A stretch of DNA of 64,000 bases from Astropecten irregularis (taxonomy: Eukaryota > Echinodermata > Asteroidea > Paxillosida > Astropectinidae): assembly GCA_963971285.1 (NCBI GenBank), contig OZ020244.1, positions 31,868,001 to 31,932,000 of the forward strand. Reading direction: 5' to 3'. Made by a program: the position numbers and the translations under genes. Within the stretch, counting starts at the first letter, position 1. Each line of letters opens with the position of its first letter. The notes under the pieces were generated by a model. The model did not search any database and was not told the DNA's origin. It saw only the letters and a list, made by a program, of their open reading frames with translations. Below, in pieces: positions 53,222-64,000 of this stretch.

Positions 53222-54330
53222 CTGGATACCACATGAGTTATTTCATCAGCTGTTTCATTTTCAGAGTTGAAAATACAAAGTGATCCCGTATCTAGTGACT
53301 AATTACGGAGAGAATATCTCTTCCTAATTAGGGTGGAAACTGTCATGATTCTGAGGGCATATTGTAAATAATTAGGGTGGATTGAGTTCCACTAGCAACT
53401 CTTGTTTCCTGGATGGACTTTCCTGGATGACAAACAGCCACAGGATGACTACAAGGTAATGTTGCCATCCATCAGTGATCAGGTTTCAAGTTCCAATTTG
53501 GATTTGCTGAGTTTCGAAACTCAAAAAGAAAGAAAGAAACTCGGAACTCGGAACTTGAAGTACAAAAATCTCAAAACTACAAGTTGATTCTCCAAGCCCA
53601 GTAACTGGAGAACGGGGAATGCATGAAGGGTCGGGGAACAGGGCTCTAGGAGGAGTCTGTGGGCGGCAATGGGAGCCAAGTTTGACATTCCCACCTGACC
53701 TGCCCTGTGATCAAGTCAAGCAGAATGGATTGCCTGTTTGACAACTGGCTCCTAATCTCGTCTGAGGTCAGGAAGGCTAATGTTGCACCAGAGAAAGATC
53801 AATAAATCCAGGCTTTTGACAGTGTAGGAGTAGACCAATCCCCACATAAAGTGATTTAACAGCTCATGATCATATTATTGAGACAAGGAATGCATCATGG
53901 ATTGTGTATCTCTCTTTTTGAATGTACATGTACCAAGGATGCAGAACCTTGAGATTCTACAGTAATTCGGATAATAATCAGATACATGGATAGACTAAAT
54001 ATACAATGCATTTCAGGAAGACTAAGTGCTTCACAAATTACATCACAAGTTACAACATCTTAACACTACATAGTTCAACAAATTAGGTGAGACAGCAGAT
54101 GTTGCCATGTTTATGGAATGATAATCAAATTTGTTGAAGATATTTAATGGTGTATGGAGTGTACCCCTGCCAGCTTTACATACATCCAGTTCGCAACAAG
54201 TGGCCTGATGTAACAAGAACTCAGATTTTGAGTTGCAAAAAGCAGAATGCCTGTTGGTCTTCGTGTAGGATCCGCATCAAAATCCTTACTCCAGGAAAGT
54301 GACCAGTATAAAACATCAATGTTGCATATG

Positions 54331-54560
54331 GGGCCTTTTCCAAACCTCGGCTCCGGCTTCGGCTCCATTTCGTGACTCCATTTTTGAATAACATGTATCA
54401 AAATAGAGGCTTTTGGTTACGGATTGGAAGTAGATACTCTATTTTGAACAAGAAAACAGAGATTCAGCTTCAATGAAAAGCCACAACCTACATTTTCAGC
54501 ATATGGATGACAGCGCCGGAGCCTGAGCCGGAGCTGGAGCCGAGGTTTGGAAAAGGGCCC
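54331..54560. mobile_element. Family E element, full length, 230 bp
   Basis: The tips GGGCCTTTTCCAAACCTCGG and CCGAGGTTTGGAAAAGGGCC are near-perfect complements, followed by GCTCCGG-rich inner arms. No coding capacity. Confidence 0.85.
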
Positions 54561-55647
54561 TGGTTTACTGTACAACTGGTCTGTGTTCTTTCACAAACAG
54601 CAGCAGTAATTTACATGTAATGCATAATTTAAGTAGATTTTGTGTGAATTGAGGAATTTTGAAATGCGGGTAATTTGATGGATACGTGAAGTTTGACAAA
54701 AAAAATAAAGTTTTCTGATTCAAATTAGTCACACTTTCTTCTATATGTATGTGCTCAAGGAATAAAAAATGAAGTTAAAAGGAGGCTTTAAATTCAATCC
54801 GGCAAGCTCTGCTCTAAATTTTGAAATTACTCAATAATAAAAATAGGGCTTAAAGAACTGGTAGGCCTATATCTCAGACTGGATGGTCAGTTAAGGAAGA
54901 TTGGAAGTAGAAATTGTTTAATATGGGGGATGGGGCTTAGTCACTTTTGTTTCAAAGATGACCGTCACACCATTCTAAGACACCATCTCTACAAGTACAA
55001 CTAGTTCCATGGTCCCAACTAGATTTCTAGATCATGGGAACAGCAACAATCACCCTTAAACCATTTCAACCCCCATTACTGACAAAGTTTACTGTTTAGT
55101 TCACCAGTGTTATTTTATAACCTGTTAAACATGCTTGGGGCCTCAAATCCCTAAGCAAAGCTCGTAAATTCCTGCTATTTTATGGAGGCTGGGGGAGATA
55201 GTCACTTGGTGGTGGTACAGAGGGAAAACCTGGCATATAAAAAAAACCCTGAAAGAACCTTAACTTTGCTTTTGGCACAAACGAAAAGAGATATCTTCAT
55301 GATATATTGAGATTGCACAGTGCCTGACATTTGTGGGGCTTACAGATCAGGGGTAGGCTGTTTAACATCAGTTACCAAGTCAGTTGCTGATGCCTATCAA
55401 CTGGCGGCCATATTGGTTCAAGGTTCAGGCTTAGCACTACATCACAAAGTCAACAGGGGCTGACACAGACTGAAAAAAGGTGCAGCAACTGCATTTAAGC
55501 ATTTAGGCTGGAGGGGAAATAACAGATGCTGAAATTTTCTTAGACTTCTTCAGTTAAAAGCTTTCTGGTGACAGAGATTTGAAAACAAAACATTTCAGTG
55601 ATTTTCATGTTCATGTACTGTATTCCAAACCCACTAGAGCAGACTTT

Positions 55648-55965
55648 TAAGGTCTTTTCACACTATCTCCTTTTCAATCCGTGTTGAAACCAACCCGGAT
55701 ACGCCCTGGTTCAGCCCGGCAGGTTTTTGAACCGGTGTTTATGGTGAACCGGTTCATATGACACGCATCACGGCGAGAAATGCAGTTTGGAACCAGGTTG
55801 AGATTTTCAACCCTCCTCCCTACCAGGGTTGATTTCGATCCGGCTAGGCTGTCCTACCCGAGTTGGCTCGGGGTTGAAAATTATCAAGTGTGAAAAGGGT
55901 TGAGAAACATCTCTGGGTTCGATCCGGTTCCAATCCCAAGATTTTGGATAGTGTGAAAAAACTTA
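55648..55965. mobile_element. CACACTATC-type inverted-repeat element, copy 1
   Basis: The tips TTAAGGTCTTTTCACACTAT and ATAGTGTGAAAAAACTTA are complementary. Repeated inner words such as AACCGG and GGTTGA in both orientations add further folds. Confidence 0.75.
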
Positions 55966-56808
55966 GTGCTTCATAATTATGTCTTCCACCACGACAATTT
56001 GAAAGTTCAAAGGCATCTCTACTGCTCTATAAGGAGAGCACCGTTAGCCCCGCGTTCAGACTAGGTCTCAATTCTCAAGAGCAATGTGGAGAGGGCTTAT
56101 CTTTTTTACGATCGAACATCCATACTGTGTTAAAATGCCCTGCTATCTGGGGACAATGCACGGCCGAAGTGCTTCCGGCTGTTCGTTAGGTCTCTGTGGC
56201 GCTATAGCATATGAGCATTTTTGAAAACAGCTGGGCGATATCAATTACCGGTATGAGCCTCACACTGCGAAATTGTCCCAGAACCCAACAAGTTTGGTGC
56301 GGAAAGTCCAAATTATCGGGACTTTCCCTGATAATCAGGATCTAGTCTGAACATGATGTAGACCTAACCATGGAGCTATTAAACAGAACTAGGGTTCACA
56401 AAATGAGAGCATTCATGTCCCAGTCTAGTTAGCAGTAAGAGCAAACCCAGAAGTTGCTGGAATTCTGGGAGGTCAGCATAAATCAATGCATTCTCTTGAT
56501 CTCCATAAACATCATTTTATCCAATGTGATCCCCCATGGGTCTTCTTCTCATCTGCAGACTGTCAAGCTCTCAGCCTTTGCAATAACTGTCAGGGGGCTT
56601 TGCTGGACTTTTTCCTCTTTTTGTGTACCCATTGGGAATCCAGTAAGATAAATAATTGCTTACAACAGGTGAATTTGAACCGATGTTTATATGTACAGCC
56701 ATACAAGAACTCCATGTAGCTATTTCTGGCATTTCATATTTATTAGTGCAAAGACAGGCAAGCCAGGAATGTTCTGATTTTTTATTTTCAACCCCTGGCT
56801 CAAGCCCA

Positions 56809-57050
56809 GGGGCCAATTTTATAGAGCTGCTTAGCACAAAAAAAATTGCTTAGCACAAAAATGGCTTGCCCAATAAAACAAACCACCGTTGAAAAATTGA
56901 TTTGATATTCATGGTCAGCGAACAACAGCCAAAGAACAACTGCAAGTGATACACAACGCATGGAAATTTGGTTGTTAACCCTGTTTTATTAAGGCAGAAA
57001 TGTCATGCTTAGCGATTTTTTGTGCCAAGCAACTCTGTGAAATTGGCCCC
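56809..57050. mobile_element. Family A element, 242 bp
   Basis: The tips GGGGCCAATTTTATAGAGCT and CTCTGTGAAATTGGCCCC are complementary; the interior matches 27083-27316 closely and in the same orientation. Confidence 0.85.
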
Positions 57051-57800
57051 TGTCCATTGGATACATACAATTACTTTTGCCTGCTGGGGTATACTTCAAC
57101 AGGAAGGGAGATGCAAGGAGCAGAGAGACATGGCTTGTATTAAGATCAAGGGTGTAGTTAGGCCAATGAGCAACACCAGGAATTAGAGGTATGCCCTACA
57201 TGTAGCTACAATGTAGGGCAACATGTCGGGCTCTTTTCTGTTGAGACATTTTTTTTAGTCAGCGAATGCTCCTACCAGCAAGGAACACCCACATGGTATC
57301 CTTGCTCAGTGTCCTTCAAAGTCCTACAATTATAATAAAAATAGATTAGGGCCGGATTTGTGGTGATAAGGGTTAAATGTACATGTAAATACAAAAGACG
57401 AAAACAAACGTTAAATTATCACACTACCTCTCCTTCTTGACATTTCATTCCCCAAATAATTAAAGCGTGAAATTAAAGCAATTAACTTGATGGTGGCAAT
57501 TCATTTGGGAGGTGAGGGGAGGACAAAGACCCAATTGACAGGGATGTCTTGTAGTTATGATCTTGAGAGTGTTTCTGGTGTTTTTAGGGGCTTGGCTGAT
57601 GGCCAGCATAGTTGAAGCATGGATTTCTCCATGGTTGAAGTCAAAGCAACAGGCTCTCCTGAACAGTACAGCTCTTTGTTAAGATGGTGACAGATGTCCT
57701 CCTCAGGTCAATCAGCCTACAAGTAAACTTACAAGCATGCTGAGTCTACCAGGGTGTGTTTACTGTTTAGGAAGAGCATACATGTACAAGTATGCACTAT

Positions 57801-58132
57801 AGGCCTTTTCACACCATCTCCATTTCGATCAGTGTTGAAACCAACCCGGATCTGCCCAGGTTCAGCCTGGCAAGTTTTTGAACCGGATCAAAGATCACAC
57901 TACATTTATGGTGAACCGGCTCATACGACACAGATCACAACGAAAAATACAGCTTGGAACTGGGTTGAGATTTTCAACCCTGCTCCCTACCATGGTTGAT
58001 TTCGATCCGGTTAGGCCGTCCTACCTAGGTAGGCACAGGGTTGAAACTTTCCCAGGTGTGAAAAGGGTTGACAAAAATCATGGGGTTTGATCTAATTCCA
58101 ACCCCGAGGTTTTGGATAGTGTGAAAAGCCCT
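57801..58132. mobile_element. CACACTATC-type inverted-repeat element, copy 2
   Basis: The tips AGGCCTTTTCACACCATC and GATAGTGTGAAAAGCCCT are complementary and flanked by TA. The body is about 80-85% alike to 55648-55965 by eye. Confidence 0.8.
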
Positions 58133-59879
58133 TAATATGTAGAGCAAGGGTAAGGAAGAGAGGGGGAGGGGATATTTTGAGATGTTGGGAGGGCTTCTGC
58201 TGGCAAAGGGAGTGGAAAGAAGTCACTCAGAGACGTTCACCTTTCCAGCTTTTATAAGAGGAATTGCAATTTGCTGACTATAATCTTGTTAACATCTGTA
58301 CTGATCTCAAGCTGCACCAACAAAGGAAGAAAAATAACACCTTTGAGTGTCATTTACCATCCAAAAGAAAGCTCTATTCGAGCTCATTAAAGAGGAAATG
58401 CTATCTCAATTTCGGACTTGTCATTTGTCATATGTCACTGCATTTCATGGCGTCCGTTCACACAATACATTTTGTGCAAACTGCTTTCATTACATATCCA
58501 GCTTTCATGAAAAGCTGTTAGGGAGCTTTTATGAAAGCTATTAGAGTCATTCTGACAGGATCTCAAAAAGTCTCAAGTGGATTTTCTTTCAGCTTTCAGC
58601 TGTTCAATAACTTCAATTCAATGTGGATGGAGTCAGGCACTTTTTGAGTTTTTGATTGTGATACCTTCCCACTGGATTTGGATTCTTCAAAGTCACATTA
58701 TTCCTCATCCTCCATCTGGAAAGCACAGCTGCCATGGTAACGCCATGGCGATAACACATCAGTGTCATAACAAATCAATCAATGACACATTTGAGAAAAC
58801 CTGACTATTTTTCCGCCCACTCCCGGAAGGAATAAAGATACAAATCCGGCGGTGTTATTTTTATTAGATACTCCACCGCAGTGTCAGATGCATGATCCCA
58901 GTTGGATCATGAACCATTGAAAGATTTTCTATTTAGCATAGATCAAGCTTGGCGCTGCTTGCAGCTACATTTAGCAGTAGCAGTAGCATGTGAATGAGGT
59001 TCATACTTGTCTGTTGATTTAGTTACAGCAGTGTCCTCAGTCAGTCAATCAATGGAGTATATTACTATGTGGACTGATCTAATATAGATAATCTATTTAT
59101 TTACCACAGTTGCCCAGTATGTGTTGTAAGTATGGAAGTGCCAATGTCCATTCCATGCAAACACACAAACTGCACACTGCTCTAAAACACATGACATTGA
59201 TGGATGAGCACTGTGCAGCATGCTGTAGAACTATGGACCATGGAGGATCCCTTGTCATCATCATCTTGCTTGATGCATGGGATGGGTGGTGCACTTGACC
59301 AAATATGGCCGTGCGTGTCTGTCGTGACCACGGATAACATCCATGGATTTCTCTGCTGCCCAAAGATTATGAGATTCATCCATTGAAGGTTGGGGAGGAC
59401 TGGGGAGGGACACTCCTTGCGAAGAATGCACTCAGTCTCTCAATGAATCGATCTTTTTGTCATGCTCGTGTAGTCGTGTACGAGGATTCAAATACATGTA
59501 CAACAAGACAATCTGCTTTGGTAGGCCTCCTATTGGTACCAGTTCTTGCACAGATTCCAGTGTCTCACAGAAATGAGAAACTGCCTTACAACAGGGATCA
59601 GATTGACCAATGATAAAAATGTCTGAAAACAAGCTGACAGGGAGCATAACAAGTCTGAAATCTGAAAAACCTCTTTAGGTTTGTACACAGCCTGTGAGGA
59701 AACAAATCTGAAATCCAAAACAAAAAAATCTCAAATCTTAATGAAAACAAATTTCATCTGAGAAATCTCATCACTGTTACAAGGAATTTGGACTGCCGGC
59801 CCTTTGTGAACTAAGTTTAAGTCTTGAGTTTATTCGGTGATATACCCAATAAGTCCCCTTGGCAAGCTTAAATTGACCT

Positions 59880-60112
59880 ACCTTGGCAAGCTCAGGCTCG
59901 GTCTCAGGCTCCGGCTCCATTTTCGTGAATCCATTCCGACATAACAAGTATCAAAATAGAGGCTTTTGGCAGCGGTTCGGAAGTAGATTGTTAGTTTGAA
60001 AAGCAAAACAAAGCTTCAGTTTCAATGATAGACCACAAAATATATTTTTATCATTCGGATGACAGAGCTGGAGCCTGAGCCTGAGGCTAAGCCTTTGTTT
60101 CGTAAACCCCCT
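59880..60112. mobile_element. Family E element, diverged
   Basis: It keeps GGCTCCGGCTCCATTTTCGT, TATCAAAATAGAGGCTTTTG and, at the right, GAGCTGGAGCCTGAGCCTGA; the outermost tips have decayed. Confidence 0.65.
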
Positions 60113-63100
60113 TAGAGTATGGAAGAGTGATGTCTAGAACACGGACTTTATTGCACTTCATGGGCACATTCAACATTTCAAAATCTCACGAATAAAATAA
60201 AATGCTGTTTAATTAATCTAGTGTTCAGGCCTACGTGTGGTCATTTTATATTAGTCAGTGACTCAGCAAGTCATCAAGACAACGATCAAATATTACTTAG
60301 CAACAAGTTTGATGAGCAAAGAGGAGTTATTAAATGGCAGATCATATAAACCAGAATGAAACGCATGCATGACACATGCACACTGGGACAAATGCACCAC
60401 CCCATACAGAAATGTCGCCTTTTAAGTTATAGTGTGGCATTCACCAGATTCCATATGGAAAATGCCACTCGGTGTAAAAAAAAAACAACTCAGAACTTAC
60501 AAAAGTCGCAGAATGGAAACCAGTCTCCTTTTGACACTTAGCCAAAAGGATCAAATTGAAAGTGCAGATTTGAAGGGAATTTGATTTTACTGTATTAAAT
60601 CCTACTACAACATGATCATCTGTAATTAAATTACTAGAATAGCTGGGTATTTCCTTGAGAATCGAGAATACAAGCTGGAAAAACAGCAAAAGATTAGTTC
60701 CAGGAATGTAAAGTAAATTGTCCAAGGGGGGCTGAGCACTCTATAAATATTTCCAAACGCCACTGCCAAACCCATTAACAAAATAAAAACTCTCGGCTGA
60801 AATCTCATGCCTAGCAATAACTGAACTTGACCCTCGATAATTTATGATCCCTATCCCACATGTAACTCATTCCCTCCAATCTTATTGCATAAATCAAGGT
60901 TCCCACTTATGGAATGATGACTCACACATGTGTGTGTGCGTGTCTATGGGATTAGAACAGCAGCATTCGCTTTCGGGACGCAGAAAAATCTCAGGCTGTC
61001 CTCAGATTTCTCAGTTTACCCACAGAATCTTTTAGCAAGTCCTACCCCCAGGAATGCCTCTTTCACATCTTGAAGCAGGGAGTTGGAGATTGTTGAGAAA
61101 ATTGTAAATATTTACCCATGGTACAGAGAGGGTAAATATCTGTAAACAAAGGACACATCATGGAGTTCCTTCAATCTTACACAAAATTCTAAGGAGAGGG
61201 GATAATGCCAAGCAGCGAAGCTATCTGTGTATTTTCACTGATTTACATGTACGATCACTACCTCTTCCGGTGGCTATGGAAAAAAGATGGCCATGCCAGA
61301 ACAGTTTAAAAATGTTCCTTCTTGAAATCTGAGTGGAGGATTTTCAGGAAGACACATGACAAATTTAGTTTCAAATCTAGATATTAAAAGCAGCAGATGT
61401 ACAATGTAAAACAAATCTGATGTCCCAATAAAAAGAATTGACGTCATTCCAGGTGCTTTTGATAGCTTGCCTTCAGGGGAATATTTTAGGCTTACAGTTT
61501 ATGTAAACATGCATAAGAGACATACAGTTTGGAGAAACAATAGGACTCACTGTTGTGAGTGCATGACTCAACTGTGGGAAATGGTGATAAGTTATTTACT
61601 ACATTGCCAGTTATTTGATATTGGGGATAAAATTGAAAGGGATGAACATGTTGAGAGGTAATTCACATCAGCGTCAATCAACGAAACGGTACAACTCAGC
61701 TAAGCCTTTTAAGATGCGTCATCAATTTACCCACTCTGAAAATGAATATGCGATGTGATTGATGTCTCAGTATTCCAATTCATCCAAACTCTCAAAGAAA
61801 GAATCTATATAGGCCTACAGGATTCTGGACAGGGATGGACAATTATAATTAATCACATCAACCTACACTGCCATGGTGCCATGGTGTTTGAGGGAAGTCA
61901 AATACTTGCTTTCCTGTAACGATCATGATTATTTTCCTTTAATAATGGCCAGCCGCTGGATCCTAAATCTAATATTTTGCTGAGTCTGCAACTAATGAAT
62001 GGTTTGCATATTATGCAGTCTTTTTAGATACATGTAGGTTGTATTGAATCTGACCTATGTATGTTCTTTGACAATTTTTTTCTAACACTACTCTGAGTGA
62101 TCTGATGGTTAATGCTAATTTCATTTGAATCACATATTCTGACCAATGGGTTGAGACACCAACTGATCTTATTATATTGTGTCTGAAAGGCAAATTATTT
62201 GAATGCCCACATTAAAATTTGGTTTCGGTTATTTTGGGATTTTGAAAATTCTGCTGCCAGTGACAATACTAACATGGCATCTAGCCACTGGATAAGTGTT
62301 AAGATTGAATCCTGGAGTCTTCAATATAAAGACAATGTCAGGAAATTTATCTCATTTGGTATTTGCCAGTAACAAAATGAGTGAAAAATAGAAAAATATG
62401 TACAGGAAAATATTAATGCAGAACTTAAGTCAAGAAATAAGTGCTTTTAAGTGATTTGAATGGAATACTATGAATCAAAACATTTAAGGTACATATTTTG
62501 GCAAGAGTTGATGTAAATTGTAGGTGCCTATCATTTGGAAATAAAAGTTATGGAGCAGAAATGACAATAAATAGGCCTACACATAAGATAACAATTCAAA
62601 AAAAGTGCAAGGAGCAAATAGAATTTTATGCTTCTCGAAATCATAACTCATTAACATAAATAATTATGAGTCTACCTTATGGAAATACTTGTGAGCAAAT
62701 AAAAACTGTAACCATATATCTTCCAAATTCGTAATCCAAAACATCATCCTGACTCCAATGTTTAAATTAATCAAATAAACGAACTTATTCATCAACTCAA
62801 CCAAATGATTAATTAAGCACTACTGAAAAAAAGATATTTTGCATAATTAATGCAGAACTGGAACAAAAAAACCTCGTTAATCATTATCTAGATATGTGAC
62901 TCAACAGTCTTATCAATTCCCGTCTTTGTACATGTGTGACTCAGCACAGTGTAGTGATATTGATAGGATTGCTGCAGGGTTACGAATACGGCACACATGA
63001 TCAGAGTGGACCGCCGGCACGACTCGGGTGGGTCTCTTCCTAACTGATTCAAACGGACATTCCAGCTCCTTGCGTCTGCTGCCAGCGGGGGGTGCCCAAA

Positions 63101-63202
63101 CATGATAGTTTATTATTACTGCGATTATTTTTATTATTATTAATAGAGAGTTGGTGTCCGAACAGAGCAGCGACTGGTGGGTGGGAGGGAGCGAGGGTCG
63201 AC

Positions 63203-63810
63203 GATACATGAGATTGAGCTGCCAAACTCGCTGTTGGCGTTGTGCTAGATTATCAGTCCTGCATTTATTATGACAACGCCACCAGTTTTTCCAAAATTAA
63301 TCATAAAAAAAGAAAATTAATGAATCCATAATTTTAATTCATAAAATGAATTTCAAGTGTATACTACATGAATGACAATTTTCTTGTCGTTGATACATGA
63401 GATTGAGATGCCAAACTCGCTAAATTTTGCATTGCGGTACTAGAACTGCGCTAGATTATCAGTCCTGCGTTTATTATGACAGCGCCACCAGTTTTTCCAA
63501 AATTAATCATACAAAAAGAAAATTAATGAATCCATAATTTTAATTCATAAAATGAATTTCAAGTGTATCCTACATGAATGACAATTTTCTTGTCGTTGAT
63601 ACATGAGATTGAGCTGCCACACTCGCTAAATTTTGCATTGCAGTAGAACTGCGCTAGATTATCAGTCCAGCGTTATTATGACAACGCCACCAGCTTTAAC
63701 AAAGAATAATCATACAAAAAGAAAATTAACAGATTATCTTCTTATCATCTTAATTTAGAAAATGAATTTCAAGTGTATCCTACATGAATGACAATTTTCT
63801 TGTCCAATAA
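63203..63810. repeat. Tandem repeat, three units of about 190-206 bp
   Basis: Units start GATACATGAGATTGAG at 63203, 63392 and 63598 and end with GACAATTTTCTTGTC, itself a short dyad. The third unit is most diverged. No coding capacity. Confidence 0.85.
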
Positions 63811-64000
63811 AATAAATATTTTTTAAAAATTGAATGAAGGATCATGTATGTTACAGTATCAGCACCTTCTTTTTGTGACTGTTTATACCCTGCCTACAGA
63901 ACCAAGACATAAGTCCAACAAGAAAATGGATTACCGCCGAAAAAAAAATTTCCAATTGCTTTTGAAATGACTGGGGGCACTGATAATCTAAACAGCGGTG

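Larger units (their letters stand above)
52347..64000 (-). other. DAG1: DAG1 intron (over 11.6 kb within the window)
   Basis: No exon encoding a signal peptide or the start of the first cadherin-like domain was found on the minus strand up to the window end, so this is taken as intron. It contains family E elements (53026, 54331, 59880), two CACACTATC elements (55648, 57801), one family A element (56809) and a tandem repeat near the end. No other gene was recognised. Confidence 0.65.

Noticed and set aside
1-64000. LTR retroelements, Polintons or other virus-like elements
   Set aside because: No long terminal repeats, gag, integrase, capsid or envelope-like reading frame was recognised in the window.

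Overview
The window looks like invertebrate deuterostome DNA, most likely an echinoderm. Evidence: host genes with vertebrate-like exon structure, AT-rich introns packed with short inverted-repeat DNA transposons, tRNA-derived SINEs, and a modular foldback element of the kind known from sea urchins. No bacterial features, rRNA, CRISPR, or LTR or Polinton elements were recognised. The class of echinoderm cannot be fixed from the sequence alone.

Four protein-coding genes can be supported. WDR82 (minus, 17598 to 11070) is complete: 8 coding exons, 315 residues, every junction GT-AG and in phase. GLYCTK, D-glycerate kinase (plus, 18526 to 22514), is complete: 6 coding exons, 547 residues, with a mitochondrial-type leader. 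The two lie head to head with 0.93 kb between start codons, which suggests a shared promoter. An unrecognised gene for a 94-residue single-pass membrane protein (minus, 28470 to 26184) has three coding exons, one only 28 nt. DAG1, dystroglycan (minus), is present as its large last coding exon (52346 to 49935). Its upstream exon must lie beyond position 64000, so 52347 to 64000 is intron. From recalled human map positions, WDR82 and GLYCTK are neighbours at 3p21.2 and DAG1 is at 3p21.31, so the window may keep an old linkage.

Layout: 1-7 kb is gene-free with a 1.3 kb DNA transposon. 7-11 kb is WDR82 3' flank with repeats. 11-17.6 kb is WDR82. 17.6-18.5 kb is the intergenic promoter region. 18.5-23 kb is GLYCTK and its 3' flank. 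24.4-25.4 kb holds a small transposon and the 3' end of a LINE. 26-28.5 kb is the small membrane-protein gene. 28.9-35 kb is rich in mobile elements (twin small elements, a 986 bp element with 110 bp inverted ends, a foldback element, a hairpin element, a SINE). 38.6-42.2 kb is a 135 bp satellite array with higher-order structure. 44.4-49.9 kb is AT-rich DNA, probably largely DAG1 3'UTR. 52.3-64 kb is DAG1 intron with several small transposons and a 3-unit tandem repeat.

The strongest signals outside genes are: nine copies of one 310-370 bp TTAA-flanked element family; a TTAA-flanked insertion that splits a copy of another family; the foldback element with an exact 8 bp target duplication; the satellite; and a perfect 24 bp-arm hairpin at 9549-9605. 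Nothing here clearly forms a new multi-gene system.
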